64,000 nt of DNA from Allotamlana fucoidanivorans (GCF_045788535.1 NZ_CP074074.1:2294001-2358000); one strand, 5' to 3'; numbered from the stretch's first letter, positions 26,398-36,457 are shown. Notes: generated by a model from the letters alone, not told the origin. Made by a program: numbers and translations.

Positions 26398-27198
26398 ATG
26401 TTAAAACGTTTAAAAAAATATTTAAAATATAAAATAGTTAATTTATATGAGCTAAGGTACGGAACTTTTTATTTTAGGCATACTGGCTTTTGTCCGTGCT
26501 GCGAAAAGAATACGGTTTTCATCGCCAACCACCATTGGCTTAGAGATCATTTTAAATGTAATAATTGTGGGTGTATTCCAAGGGAACGCGCTTTAATGCA
26601 AGTCATAAAAAAACAATATCCAAACTGGGAATATTTGACTATTCATGAATCGTCACCAGGTAATCGTGGTCATAGTGTATTGTTAAGGCAAAAAGTTGAT
26701 AATTATATACAAACCCACTATTTCCCAAATAAAAAGTTAGGAGGGCTAGTTAATGGATATCGTAATGAAAACTTAGAGCAGCAAACTTTTGAAGAAGAGT
26801 GTTTTGATTTGGTAGTTACTAGTGATGTCATGGAGCATATATATCATCCAGACCAAGCATTTAAAGAGATTCATAGAACTTTAAAACAAGGAGGTGCTCA
26901 TGTATTTTCGGTGCCTCTTGTTAATAAGCATAAAACTAGTGAACGTTGGGCTAATTTAGGAGATAACGGAGTGCTAGAATTTTTACAGGAACCTGACTGG
27001 CATGATAATCCAATAGATAAAAAAGGATCGCCAGTAACTTTTCATTGGGGTTATGATATTAAAGAATATATAGAAAAGCATACTGACGCTGAGTGTGAAA
27101 TTATTTATTTGGATAATTTAGATTTAGGCATTCGAGCTGAGTATATTGAGATTATAGTTGCTAAAAAAAGTGTTAAATGCATAAATTACGACCAATAG
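26398..27198 (+). CDS. SAM-dependent methyltransferase with N-terminal zinc ribbon
   Basis: A 266-residue methyltransferase. The N-terminal segment carries a likely zinc ribbon, CxxC at 32-35 and CxxC at 54-57, with further Cys at 34 and 59. It is followed by a class I methyltransferase core in which FDLVVTSDVMEHIYHPDQAF marks the post-I/motif II region, and LKQGGAHVFSVP follows. The usual Gly-rich motif I is poorly conserved (IHESSPGNRGHS). It is probably a sugar or glycan methylase; acceptor unknown. It overlaps the next gene by 22 bases. Confidence 0.82.
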   Translation: MLKRLKKYLKYKIVNLYELRYGTFYFRHTGFCPCCEKNTVFIANHHWLRDHFKCNNCGCIPRERALMQVIKKQYPNWEYLTIHESSPGNRGHSVLLRQKVDNYIQTHYFPNKKLGGLVNGYRNENLEQQTFEEECFDLVVTSDVMEHIYHPDQAFKEIHRTLKQGGAHVFSVPLVNKHKTSERWANLGDNGVLEFLQEPDWHDNPIDKKGSPVTFHWGYDIKEYIEKHTDAECEIIYLDNLDLGIRAEYIEIIVAKKSVKCINYDQ

Positions 27199-28262
27199 CC
27201 TTTGTGCTGCCTCAATTTCATCCCATTCCTGAAAATGATGAATGGTGGGGAAGAGGATTTACCGAGTGGACGAATGTAACTAAGGCGAAACCATTATTTG
27301 AAGGGCATTATCAACCGCATTTGCCAGCCGATTTAGGGTTTTATGATTTACGCTTACCAGAGGCTAGAAAAGCACAAGCAGATTTGGCTAAGGAGTATGG
27401 TATACATGGTTTTTGTTATTATCATTATTGGTTTAATGGGAAACGCTTATTAGATCAACCTGTAGATGGTATGTTGGATCAACCTGATTTAGACATGCCG
27501 TTTATGCTATGTTGGGCAAACGAAAATTGGACAAGACGTTGGGACGGTAAAGAAGAGGAGGTTTTAATGAAACAAAGTTATAGTTTTGAAGATGATAAAG
27601 CCCATATTCGTTGGTTATGTGAAAAAGTGTTTTCGGATTCGAGATATATAAAAATAGATGGTAAGCCTATTTTTGTTATTTACAGACCAAGTTTGTTGCC
27701 TAATATTAAAGAAACTGTATTGATTTGGAGGACGATTGCGAAAGACGAGTTTGGTTTTCCTGATTTATATTTAATGTGTACTGAAAGCTTCCATGAAATA
27801 ATAAAACCTTCGTATATAGGTTTTGATGCTGCCATTGAATTTTCCCCGCATGCAGTAATAAAGCATAAAATAAATAATGAGTCTAAGAAGAAAAGGTTTA
27901 GTATTTTTAAAAAAAAGCAAAATCCTATAATAGTAGATTATAGAGATTTTAAACAAGGTGTAAAAGATTGTTTGAATAGGCAGTGTGTTGAATATAAATT
28001 GTATAGGAGTGTGACACCTTCATGGGATAATACAGCACGTAAAAAAGAAGGAGGAATTGTAGGAAAAGGTAGTAGTCCGAAATTATATGGTAAATGGCTT
28101 AGAGCTATCATAGAGGAGTTTAAACCTTACTCAAAAGAAGAAAATTTTGTATTTATAAACGCAATGAATGAATGGGCAGAAGGCAATCATTTAGAACCCT
28201 GTGTTAAATATGGTAAGGCTTATTTAGAAGCTACTCAAAAGGCGTTACAAAATGAATCCTAA
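27177..28262 (+). CDS. WbsX-type glycan enzyme (GH99-like domain)
   Basis: A 361-residue protein of the WbsX family, common in O-antigen and capsule clusters, with a glycoside-hydrolase-99-like TIM barrel. Typical signatures are FVLPQFHPIPENDEWWG, GFTEWTNV, GFCYYHYWFNG, CWANENWTRRWDG and, near the C-terminus, NAMNEWAEGNHLEP. Some members are called glycosyltransferases and others endo-mannosidase-like, so the reaction is not settled. There is no signal peptide, so it would act in the cytoplasm during assembly. Overlaps on both sides tie it into the operon. Confidence 0.88.
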   Translation: MHKLRPIAFVLPQFHPIPENDEWWGRGFTEWTNVTKAKPLFEGHYQPHLPADLGFYDLRLPEARKAQADLAKEYGIHGFCYYHYWFNGKRLLDQPVDGMLDQPDLDMPFMLCWANENWTRRWDGKEEEVLMKQSYSFEDDKAHIRWLCEKVFSDSRYIKIDGKPIFVIYRPSLLPNIKETVLIWRTIAKDEFGFPDLYLMCTESFHEIIKPSYIGFDAAIEFSPHAVIKHKINNESKKKRFSIFKKKQNPIIVDYRDFKQGVKDCLNRQCVEYKLYRSVTPSWDNTARKKEGGIVGKGSSPKLYGKWLRAIIEEFKPYSKEENFVFINAMNEWAEGNHLEPCVKYGKAYLEATQKALQNES

Positions 28263-29130
28263 AGTTTCTGTAATTATACCAAATTACAATCATGCGCCGT
28301 TTTTACAGCAGCGTTTTGATACGGTATTTAATCAAACCTTTCAGGATTTTGAGGTGATTTTACTGGATGATGCCTCTACTGATGGAAGTTTAGAGTTATT
28401 ACAGCGGTATGCTCAACACCCTAAAGTATCTCAATTAGTTTTAAATACAAAAAATTCAGGGAGTCCGTTTAAGCAGTGGAAAAAAGGGATAGATTTAGCG
28501 CAAGGAGCGTATATTTGGATAGCAGAGAGTGATGATTATTGTGAGCTTAATTTTTTAGAAACTCTGTTAAAGTTATTTGAAAAAAATACAGTTTTAGTCT
28601 ATTGCGCTTCAGAAATAATAAATTTTTTAGGAGAGCAAGAAGGACGACATGTCTGGGCTGATGCATTGGATAAAAAACGTTGGACTAAAAGCTATACTAA
28701 TACAGGAGAAAATGAAATACTTGAGTATTTACGATTTAGAAATACCATAACCAACGCTAGTGCCGTAGTATTTAAGAAAAAAGCTGTTGATGATATAGCG
28801 TTTCCAGTACATATGACATTTTGTGGTGATTGGTATATTTGGATAGAACTATTGAAACAAGGCGAAATAGCCTATACTTGTCAACGGTTAAACTACTTTA
28901 GAAGACATAGAGACACAACAAAATCAGTTAAACCATTGCCTCTTGAGCAAAAGCGAGTTCATGAATATATAGAAATAGTAATGAAGCATAGCAATGGTTT
29001 TAGTCGGTTTATTAATAGATCTAAATATTATTGGATATTTGACGAATGGAGAGATAAGTTTAAATCTAATCACAAAATAAAAAATTTACCATTGGACTTT
29101 TTAATTTATAACACATTTAGAAAATTTTAA
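28252..29130 (+). CDS. Glycosyltransferase family 2
   Basis: A 292-residue GT-A glycosyltransferase. The nucleotide-sugar motif VIIPNYNHAPFL is at 8-18, LLDDASTDGS at 38-46, and the metal-binding AESDD at 91-95. An inverting transfer to the lipid-linked glycan on the cytoplasmic face is expected. The C-terminal part (LPLEQKRVHEYIEIVMKH) is helical with no membrane segment. Donor and acceptor cannot be predicted. The start overlaps the WbsX gene by 11 bases. Confidence 0.9.
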   Translation: MNPKVSVIIPNYNHAPFLQQRFDTVFNQTFQDFEVILLDDASTDGSLELLQRYAQHPKVSQLVLNTKNSGSPFKQWKKGIDLAQGAYIWIAESDDYCELNFLETLLKLFEKNTVLVYCASEIINFLGEQEGRHVWADALDKKRWTKSYTNTGENEILEYLRFRNTITNASAVVFKKKAVDDIAFPVHMTFCGDWYIWIELLKQGEIAYTCQRLNYFRRHRDTTKSVKPLPLEQKRVHEYIEIVMKHSNGFSRFINRSKYYWIFDEWRDKFKSNHKIKNLPLDFLIYNTFRKF

Positions 29131-30099
29131 ATGAAAGATGCCGTTTGTACTATTATTACTAATGATTATGGGCATTATGCCTTGGCATTGCATGATACAT
29201 TGCAGGCTTATGGAGATAATGAATTTTTCTATGTTTTTGTAACTAATGGCAGGCTGCCAGAGTATGTCAATGAACAATTAAATACTAGAGAGCGCGTTTT
29301 TATTTTGGACGAAAGTAATTTTAAGAATTCTGAATTAGCTGTTCAATTAAAAATAAAATACAGCTCAACATATCATGATGCTTATCGTTGGGGCATGAAA
29401 CCTGTTTTAATGACATATTTATTAGAGCATAATCTGGATAGGGTTATTTATGTAGACAGTGATGTGCTTTTTTTTAGCAAATTTAGGTTTCTATTTGATA
29501 CCTTGAATTCACATTCTATATTGCTATCTCCGCATTGGCGATCAAGTTATCCAGAACAGGATTTAGATAATTTTAAATTGAACTTTTTAGATGGTATTTA
29601 TAACGGCGGCTTTTTAGGAGCTTCTAAAAGAGGAATTTCTGCATTAACCTATTGGGCAAAACTGTGCTTGCATGAATGTAAAGTAGATCGATCCGAGGGA
29701 TATTATGTAGATCAACGCTATCTTGATTTATTGCCTACCCGATTTGATGGTGTAGGACATCTAACTCATAAAGGGTGTAATGTAGCCAATTGGAATCAAA
29801 TAGATTGTCAGCGTACTTTGCAAGATAATGGAGAGGTGATGATTAATGATACATGGCCTATTGTATTTATTCATTTTACTAACAGTATGTTAAGAGGTGT
29901 TTTGCTGGGGGAAGATGTCTTGTTAAAACCATTTTTAGAAAAGTATAAACAAACATTGTTAAAATATAATGATATTGATATTGTTAAAATGTTTTATGAA
30001 AAAGGACGTTTTGAGTCAGCAAGAAAGGATGTTTCTGAATTGGATAATAAAAAGAACAGAAATACTTTCTTGAAAAGAATTTTAAAAAGAATTAAATGA
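29131..30099 (+). CDS. GT-A (GT8-like) nucleotide-sugar transferase
   Basis: A 322-residue protein of the nucleotide-diphospho-sugar transferase fold. The DxD metal motif is at 109-111 (YVDSDVLFF), and a later region NGGFLGAS, with HKGCNVANWN, resembles the acceptor pocket of GT8-like and Rv-type retaining enzymes. Residues 1-40 form the first Rossmann-like strands (CTIITNDYGHYALAL). No membrane segment is seen. It starts directly after the preceding stop codon and overlaps the next gene by 4 bases. The specific sugar is unknown. Confidence 0.83.
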   Translation: MKDAVCTIITNDYGHYALALHDTLQAYGDNEFFYVFVTNGRLPEYVNEQLNTRERVFILDESNFKNSELAVQLKIKYSSTYHDAYRWGMKPVLMTYLLEHNLDRVIYVDSDVLFFSKFRFLFDTLNSHSILLSPHWRSSYPEQDLDNFKLNFLDGIYNGGFLGASKRGISALTYWAKLCLHECKVDRSEGYYVDQRYLDLLPTRFDGVGHLTHKGCNVANWNQIDCQRTLQDNGEVMINDTWPIVFIHFTNSMLRGVLLGEDVLLKPFLEKYKQTLLKYNDIDIVKMFYEKGRFESARKDVSELDNKKNRNTFLKRILKRIK

Positions 30100-31196
30100 A
30101 TATAGCCATATTTACCCCCTGTCAGAATCCATATTCTGAAACCTTTATACAGGCTCATAAAAAAGGGTTGAAGGGTACGGTGTTTTATTATTATGGCTAC
30201 GGAACACAATTAAAATTAGAAGGAGTAGATAGGTTAATGCCCTTGTATCTATATAAATTACATAGGATAAGAGCAATGTTTAAAAAAAGAGGAAGTGCTG
30301 ATTTATGGAAGCAATGTGTACTTTATAGTTTGAGCAATAATAAGATAGATGTTGTGCTTGTGGAGTATGGTAATCATGCTCATTATTTATATAGCGTACT
30401 TAAGGAGGCTAAAATTCCTGTAGTGGTACATTTTCATGGTTATGATGCTAGTGTTGCTACTGTTATTGAATCCTGCAAGGGCTACAAAGCTGTTTTTCAA
30501 TTTTCAAGAAAAATAATAGCGGTTTCTAAAGTCATGGAAAGTCGTTTACTCGCTATGGGGTGCCCAAAAGAGAAAATGGTTTATAATGTATATGGGCCCA
30601 ATAGAATATTTGAGAGTGTAATGCCTAAATTTTCTAAGAAACAATTTTTATCAGTTGGTAGATTTACCGATAAAAAGGCACCTTATTATTCTATTATGGC
30701 ATTTCAAAAAGTTTTACAAAAATATCCTGAAGCCACATTATTAATGGCAGGAAATGGTGTCTTACTTAATGTTTGTAAAAATTTGGTAAAACATTTAAAG
30801 TTAGAGAATAATGTGTTTTTTTTAGGGATTATAACACCAGACAAGTATGTGGATTTGTTAAGCGAATCATTGGCGTTCGTACAACACTCTATCACTGCAG
30901 ATAATGGTGATATGGAAGGAACGCCCCTTTCTGTTTTAGAAGCAAGTGCTGCTGGTTTACCTGTAATATCAACTTGTCATGCTGGTATACCTGATGTTGT
31001 TGAACATGAAAAAACAGGGTTATTATGCCAAGAGCATGATGTTGATGGTATGGCAGAAAATATGTTACGTGTTTTGGAGGATTTAAGTTATGCAAAATAC
31101 TTAGGGAAAGCAGGAAAAGAATATATTACATGCAGCTTTAGTTTAGAAAGACATTTAAACCAACTAGAACGTATTTTAAAGAATGAAGTTAAATAG
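30096..31196 (+). CDS. Glycosyltransferase family 4 (GT-B)
   Basis: A 366-residue GT-B retaining glycosyltransferase. The N-terminal acceptor domain includes VVVHFHGYDASV near 109-120. The C-terminal donor domain has FLSVGRFTDKKAP, followed by the ExxxxxxxE motif at 274-282 (EGTPLSVLE) and GLPVISTCHAGIPDVV. The family uses NDP- or GDP-activated sugars. It overlaps the upstream gene by 4 bases. Confidence 0.92.
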   Translation: MNIAIFTPCQNPYSETFIQAHKKGLKGTVFYYYGYGTQLKLEGVDRLMPLYLYKLHRIRAMFKKRGSADLWKQCVLYSLSNNKIDVVLVEYGNHAHYLYSVLKEAKIPVVVHFHGYDASVATVIESCKGYKAVFQFSRKIIAVSKVMESRLLAMGCPKEKMVYNVYGPNRIFESVMPKFSKKQFLSVGRFTDKKAPYYSIMAFQKVLQKYPEATLLMAGNGVLLNVCKNLVKHLKLENNVFFLGIITPDKYVDLLSESLAFVQHSITADNGDMEGTPLSVLEASAAGLPVISTCHAGIPDVVEHEKTGLLCQEHDVDGMAENMLRVLEDLSYAKYLGKAGKEYITCSFSLERHLNQLERILKNEVK

Positions 31197-31218
31197 TTGA
31201 AAATCTTATTAGTATACA

Positions 31219-32196
31219 GTGACTCCATTAATATCCATAATAATACCTACCTATAATAGGGGATACCTTATAGGAGAGACCTTGGATTCGATCATAGCTC
31301 AAACTTATATTTATTGGGAATGCATTGTTGTAGATGATGGAAGTACTGATAATACCTTTGAAGTATTAAATAAATACAGAGAAAAAGATTCGAGAATACA
31401 GTATTACAGTAGACCAAAAAACAAACCTAAAGGGGCTAATGCTTGTAGGAATTATGGTTTTGAAATTAGTAAGGGTGATTATGTAAACTGGTTTGATAGT
31501 GATGATATTATGCTGCCCAAGAAATTGGAAACTCAAATTAAAGAATTGCATTTATCTACTTTTGACTTCGCTATTTGTCAAACCCAAGTTTTTGATGTAG
31601 AGAAGAAATTAAATATCGGATTAAGAGCAGAGAAATTAAAGTCTGATAACATTTTTGAAGACTATATTACCTATAAAATATTTTGGTTAACAGGTGCGCC
31701 ACTATGGAAAAAGAGCTTTTTAAAAAAACACCGTGTAAAGTTTGATGAAAAGTTACAGCAAGCTCAAGATTACGATTTTCATATGCGTATTTTAAGCATT
31801 TCACAAAATTATTTTGCAAATGAAACCCATCTTGTAATGTTTAATATTCATGCAGAAAACATGTCTAAAACTATTCTTGATACCCCACCAAAAACATTTT
31901 CAAACATTCAAGTAAAATATAATATACTTAATAATTATAGGGAATTACTAAATGAAGATGTTAGAAAAAATATTTTAAACGAAGTAGGACAGTTATATAG
32001 TTTCATTGTTAGAAAACGATATAAAAAAATAGCATTTAAAACCTCATTATTGTTGTTGTTATTATATAAAAGTAATGGAGAGTTATTTCAATCAAATGCA
32101 TTGAAAATGTTATATAGAACATTAGCACCTTTATTTTATACGTTTTTGGGGAAAGGGTTTAAGTTGACTAAATTAGCGAACAAAATTGTTTCTTAA
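31219..32196 (+). CDS. Glycosyltransferase family 2
   Basis: A 325-residue GT2 enzyme beginning with GTG. The donor motifs IIIPTYNRGYLI at 7-18, VVDDGSTDNT at 37-46 and DSDD at 93-96 are intact. A late QAQDYDFHMR is the usual catalytic-base ED/QD-type segment. The C-terminal ~80 residues are helical and basic. The closely related GT2 gene follows 11 bases downstream. Confidence 0.9.
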   Translation: MTPLISIIIPTYNRGYLIGETLDSIIAQTYIYWECIVVDDGSTDNTFEVLNKYREKDSRIQYYSRPKNKPKGANACRNYGFEISKGDYVNWFDSDDIMLPKKLETQIKELHLSTFDFAICQTQVFDVEKKLNIGLRAEKLKSDNIFEDYITYKIFWLTGAPLWKKSFLKKHRVKFDEKLQQAQDYDFHMRILSISQNYFANETHLVMFNIHAENMSKTILDTPPKTFSNIQVKYNILNNYRELLNEDVRKNILNEVGQLYSFIVRKRYKKIAFKTSLLLLLLYKSNGELFQSNALKMLYRTLAPLFYTFLGKGFKLTKLANKIVS

Positions 32197-32207
32197 TAAA
32201 TCAAGTT

Positions 32208-33239
32208 ATGCCTTTAATATCTGTTGTGCTTCCTGTTTATAATGTAGCAGAATATGTGGATGAAGCCATAACTTCAATATTAAATCAAACCATACAAGAC
32301 TTTGAAATTTTAGTAATTGATGATTGTTCTACAGATGAGACTTTACCAGTTGTTAAATCGTTTAAAGATAGTAGAATTAGAATTATTGAAAAGTCTGTAA
32401 ACAAAGGACTTATTGATAGTTTAAATATTGGTTTTAAAGAAGCAAAAGGAACATACATTGCCCGGATGGATGGAGATGATATAAGTCTACCTAGTCGATT
32501 TGAAAAACAATTAAAAGTCCTTCAAAACAACCCCGAAATTAAAGCATGTGGTTGTTGGTTACAGTGCTTTGGAGTTAGTTCTAAAGTATTAAAATATAAA
32601 GAACTTCATGAAGAAATTAAAACTCAAATGTTATTGGCTAACTCCATGAGTTTGTGTTCTTCAATGTTAGAAAGAAAGACGTATGTACATTTTAATTTTG
32701 ATGAGACCAAAACCCATGCGGAAGATTACGATTTTTGGGCAAAGTCGGCGTGGACATGTAAAATGTACAATATTCAAGAAACTTTGTATTATTACCGAAC
32801 TCATAAAGAACAGGTGTCCATCTTGTATAACGATATACAAAAGGTACAGGATGTTAAAATTAAATTGAGCCTTTTACATAAAATAGATTATGACAAAGAG
32901 AGGTATGAAGATGTGTTTATTAAACGGGTGTTATTTTCAAAAGAAGCAATAACTGTTGAAGATTGCAAACATTTTTTTAAATGGCTTAACCAATTAAAAA
33001 AGATAAATAAAGTACAACAAGTTTTTGATCATAAAGAGTTTATTGAGGTGCTTAATGTTTTTAAACAGCAATTTGTTTTCTATTTATTTTTCACAAATTG
33101 CAGAAAAGGAATAAATTACAGTATAAGGATAAGTATTCTAAATATTTTACCTTTTAAGCAAAAATGGTTTGTTATTAAAAAAAAGATAAATGAGATTATG
33201 CGTATAAAAACAAACAAAGTCTTTAAGAAATCAATATGA
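32208..33239 (+). CDS. Glycosyltransferase family 2
   Basis: A 343-residue GT2 enzyme with VVLPVYNVAEYV at 6-17, VIDDCSTDETL at 36-46 and the metal-binding RMDGDD at 86-91. HAEDYDFWAK is the catalytic-base region and YYRTHKEQVS the usual C-terminal GT2 motif. The C-terminal tail is long, Lys-rich and partly hydrophobic (FYLFF), perhaps membrane-associating. It overlaps the acyltransferase gene by 4 bases. Confidence 0.9.
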   Translation: MPLISVVLPVYNVAEYVDEAITSILNQTIQDFEILVIDDCSTDETLPVVKSFKDSRIRIIEKSVNKGLIDSLNIGFKEAKGTYIARMDGDDISLPSRFEKQLKVLQNNPEIKACGCWLQCFGVSSKVLKYKELHEEIKTQMLLANSMSLCSSMLERKTYVHFNFDETKTHAEDYDFWAKSAWTCKMYNIQETLYYYRTHKEQVSILYNDIQKVQDVKIKLSLLHKIDYDKERYEDVFIKRVLFSKEAITVEDCKHFFKWLNQLKKINKVQQVFDHKEFIEVLNVFKQQFVFYLFFTNCRKGINYSIRISILNILPFKQKWFVIKKKINEIMRIKTNKVFKKSI

Positions 33240-34252
33240 ATCAAAACCATTTAGGCTTATCTATTTTAAGGGTGCAAGCAACTTTTTCGGTAATCATAAT
33301 TCATGTTTCAGCGCCAATTTTAGGGGAGTATGGAAAAATACCACTTTTTTATTGGCACGTAGGTAATTTTTTCGATGGTGTAAGCAGATACTCTGTTCCA
33401 GTTTTTTTTATGATAAGTGGCGCTTTATTGTTGAATCAGAACTACCCTTTAAAAAAGTTTTTAAAAAAAAGGTTTGTCAAAGTACTACCACCGTTTATAT
33501 TTTGGTCATTAGTTTATAGTGCGGTAAAGCGATTTGTAAAAGGAAATGAACAATTTGATTTTTTATTGACCACTGATAAGGTTATAAGAGATGTTTTTTA
33601 TGGGAGTGAATATCATCTGTGGTTTGTTTTTGTGCTTATGGGAATTTATTTGATAACACCAGTAATCAGCAGATGGGTGAAAAATGTTCCTTCAAGCGAG
33701 GTTTTATTTTTTTTATTAGTTTGGTTGTTTACTTTGATTATTAAAATACCAGGTATTGGTATATATTTTCCCAAAATAGATTTAATATATTTTTCAGGCT
33801 ACATAGGGTATTTTGTTTTAGGATATTACCTACTGAATTTAAATTTAAAAATAAAATGGCACATCGTTTTGTTATATGTATTTGGCGTTTTTGTTACAGT
33901 TTATGGAATGTTTTATTTTACAGAAAGGAACGGAAAACTTTTTAATTATTTTTATGATTTTTTAAGCGTTAATACATTATTGGTTGCAACAACATTATTT
34001 TTATTGGTAAAAGATTGTTCTATTCAGAATAAAAAAATAAAGCGTTTAATAATAAATATTAGTAATTGCTGTTTTGGTGTTTACCTTATGCATGTTCTAG
34101 TTTTAGAACTTTTTAATATGTTGAGGTATGATTGGAGGATAATAACACCTATAATTAGTGTTCCTGTAGTTTCAATATCTTGTTTTTTTGTTAGCATTTT
34201 TATAGTTTATTCGATAAGAAAAATTAAATATGGAACACTAGTAACTGGGTGA
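33236..34252 (+). CDS. Membrane acyltransferase (acyltransferase family 3)
   Basis: A 338-residue polytopic inner-membrane protein with roughly ten hydrophobic helices. The N-terminal pattern LSILRVQATFSVIIIHVSAP holds the catalytic-type His of the family (IIHVS). It continues with SVPVFFMISGALLL and YHLWFVFVLMGIYLITPV, as in WecH/OafA-like O-acetyltransferases. It is expected to O-acetylate a sugar of the glycan using cytoplasmic acetyl-CoA. It is not a Wzx-type flippase, since it lacks the 12-14 TM MATE-like pattern. The region is noticeably AT-rich. Confidence 0.9.
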   Translation: MNQNHLGLSILRVQATFSVIIIHVSAPILGEYGKIPLFYWHVGNFFDGVSRYSVPVFFMISGALLLNQNYPLKKFLKKRFVKVLPPFIFWSLVYSAVKRFVKGNEQFDFLLTTDKVIRDVFYGSEYHLWFVFVLMGIYLITPVISRWVKNVPSSEVLFFLLVWLFTLIIKIPGIGIYFPKIDLIYFSGYIGYFVLGYYLLNLNLKIKWHIVLLYVFGVFVTVYGMFYFTERNGKLFNYFYDFLSVNTLLVATTLFLLVKDCSIQNKKIKRLIINISNCCFGVYLMHVLVLELFNMLRYDWRIITPIISVPVVSISCFFVSIFIVYSIRKIKYGTLVTG

Positions 34253-34260
34253 ATTAATTG

Positions 34261-35430
34261 ATGAATTTTAACAATAAAAATATTTTATTGGTTTTTCAAG
34301 GTGGTAATCTTGGAGGTGCAGAGCGTCAGGGTTTTGGGTTGGCACGATTTCTGGCTCAGAAAAAAAACTGTAAAGTAGATTTGTTATTTGTTTATTCCAA
34401 TAAGCAATCTCAAGAATTTAAAGAAGTTCTCGAAACCTCTCCTATAAACAGAACGTTTTTTTTTGGAGAACCTTATGTTTTTTTTAAACGTGAAATCTCC
34501 ATAAAGAACTTAAAAAGACTCAAATGGTCTGCTCAATATTTGTTAAACTTAAGAAAGGAGTTGATTCAATATAAATATCACACCATTATACCTTTCCAAA
34601 ATACACCATCAAAAGTAGCCTACTATTTATATAAATTGTTACCAACAGTAAAGTTTGCGTTTTGGCATCAATTAGGGCTGGATATTTTAAAGTATGATAT
34701 ATTTGAGCATATTGCAGTAAATAATATACCTTGTATTATTGGGAATGCTGAAAATTGTTTGGAGGTATTTAGAAGTGATTATAAAATAAAAGACAATAGA
34801 TTAAATCTTTTGCCTCAATACTTAAGTTTAGAAAAGGAAATAAAAGATAAAGAGGCTATTAGACAAAGTCTTAAAATACCCCAAAACAGCTTCGTATTTG
34901 GTATGGTGGCACATTTTACAAGTTTTAAATACCATATGTTGCTTTTGAATGTTTTTAAATTAATACAACATCAATATCCAAACGCTCATTTGGTATTAAT
35001 GGGTAACAAACGTCATGGAACTAAAGCAATGGAGATTTACAATAGCTTAAGCAAAGAAATTAAAAAAGATAGTTTACAACAAAAGGTAACCCTACTGAGT
35101 AATAAAAGTGTTGTTGATGTGTTAAATATTCTTGATGTCGGGGTGCTATTGTCTTTGATTGAGGGTACTCCAAATGTAGTTATGGAATATATGTTATATG
35201 GGTTACCTGTAATTTGCTCAAATCATCCTGGGTGTGTCAGTTTGCTAAAAGACTCTGAGCTTTTGGTAGAAAATAATGAACAAGACATATTTAGAGCTAT
35301 GAAAATGGTATTGACCTCTAAATCATTACGCGAAAAAGAATCTCGAAATAATTTGGAGAATATTAAGAATTATAACGTAGAATCATACGTGGACAAACTT
35401 GAAATAATTCTAAACAAATGCTTTAGTTAG
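34261..35430 (+). CDS. Glycosyltransferase family 4 (GT-B)
   Basis: A GT-B enzyme of 389 residues from the ATG at 34261 (a TTG lies one codon upstream). The N-terminus has the donor/acceptor loop FQGGNLGGAERQ typical of GT4 enzymes. The C-terminal domain has FVFGMVAHFTSFKYH and the ExxxxxxxE-type region EGTPNVVMEYMLYGLPVICS. No membrane segment is present. The next GT2 gene starts directly at its stop codon, so the two are probably translated together. Confidence 0.9.
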   Translation: MNFNNKNILLVFQGGNLGGAERQGFGLARFLAQKKNCKVDLLFVYSNKQSQEFKEVLETSPINRTFFFGEPYVFFKREISIKNLKRLKWSAQYLLNLRKELIQYKYHTIIPFQNTPSKVAYYLYKLLPTVKFAFWHQLGLDILKYDIFEHIAVNNIPCIIGNAENCLEVFRSDYKIKDNRLNLLPQYLSLEKEIKDKEAIRQSLKIPQNSFVFGMVAHFTSFKYHMLLLNVFKLIQHQYPNAHLVLMGNKRHGTKAMEIYNSLSKEIKKDSLQQKVTLLSNKSVVDVLNILDVGVLLSLIEGTPNVVMEYMLYGLPVICSNHPGCVSLLKDSELLVENNEQDIFRAMKMVLTSKSLREKESRNNLENIKNYNVESYVDKLEIILNKCFS

Positions 35431-36450
35431 ATGTTGCATAACAATAATCCTCATATAAGTATTGTTTTGCCATGTTACAATGGAGAACGTTTTTTGTCAG
35501 ATGCAATTAAAAGTTGTTTAAACCAATCCTATACAAATTTTGAACTCATCATTATAAATGATTGTTCAACAGACAAAACCGCTGATATTGCAAACCAATT
35601 TGCTAAAAAGGACCATAGAATTAATATCATAACAAATAAGACAAATAAAAAATTACCTGCAAGTTTAAACATCGGGCATCGCCGTGCTAAAGGAGATTTT
35701 ATCACTTGGACGTCAGATGATAATGTTTTGAAGCCTAATTTTTTAGAAAAAATGATACAGCAAATTATTGAGAGCAGATCTGATTTAGTTTATTCTAATT
35801 ATGAGGTTATAAATGAAAATGGTGGTTTTAAACGAATACATATAACGGGACCAACAGAGCATATTTTATTTGGAAACAAAATAGGAGCTTCATTTCTTTA
35901 CAAAAAAGAAGTCTTTTCTATGTTAAATGGTTATGATGAATCGCTGTTTTTATTAGAAGATTATGAGTTTTGGTTAAGGGCTAGTATGCAGTTTAAGTTT
36001 ATTCATGTTAAAGAAGTATTGTATGAATATAGGTTGCACGAAAAAAGCTTAACAGCGAATATTCAACAGAAAAATAAAGCTAAAAGCAATCATAAAAAAG
36101 GCGTTTTAAAAATGTTCAATAAATTGGCAGATAAATTGTCTTGGAATTATGAAACACTTCAGTTTATAAAAGACCATTTTTTACATGAACAGGTAAATTT
36201 GTTGCATTATATGAGTCATAAAAATAAAATTGATCAGGATATTTTATTGTTTAATCCTAAGAGATTTAATGAAATAGAGGTAGAAAGGGGAATTAATGAG
36301 GTGCTGAGAAGTCATTTGCTGTCTGATATCTGTAATCGAAACTTGAAAACATGCTTTAGGGTTTTAAGATCAAAAAGAGAGTTGTTGTTACACACTTCAT
36401 ATAGTAGAAGATATACATTACAGTATGTTTTAAAAAGTATTTTTAAATAG
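35431..36450 (+). CDS. Glycosyltransferase family 2
   Basis: A 339-residue GT2 enzyme. Motifs: SIVLPCYNGERFL at 10-22, IINDCSTDKT at 41-50, and TSDDN at 94-98 as the metal site. LLEDYEFWLRA is the catalytic-base segment and YRLHEKSLTAN the C-terminal GT2 motif. The C-terminal third is basic and helical. It starts immediately after the preceding stop codon. Confidence 0.9.
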   Translation: MLHNNNPHISIVLPCYNGERFLSDAIKSCLNQSYTNFELIIINDCSTDKTADIANQFAKKDHRINIITNKTNKKLPASLNIGHRRAKGDFITWTSDDNVLKPNFLEKMIQQIIESRSDLVYSNYEVINENGGFKRIHITGPTEHILFGNKIGASFLYKKEVFSMLNGYDESLFLLEDYEFWLRASMQFKFIHVKEVLYEYRLHEKSLTANIQQKNKAKSNHKKGVLKMFNKLADKLSWNYETLQFIKDHFLHEQVNLLHYMSHKNKIDQDILLFNPKRFNEIEVERGINEVLRSHLLSDICNRNLKTCFRVLRSKRELLLHTSYSRRYTLQYVLKSIFK

Positions 36451-36457
36451 AATTTTG

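Noticed and set aside
33236..34252. Possible Wzx flippase
   Set aside because: The protein has the acyltransferase-3 pattern (about ten helices, IIHVS motif), not a 12-14 helix MATE-like flippase.
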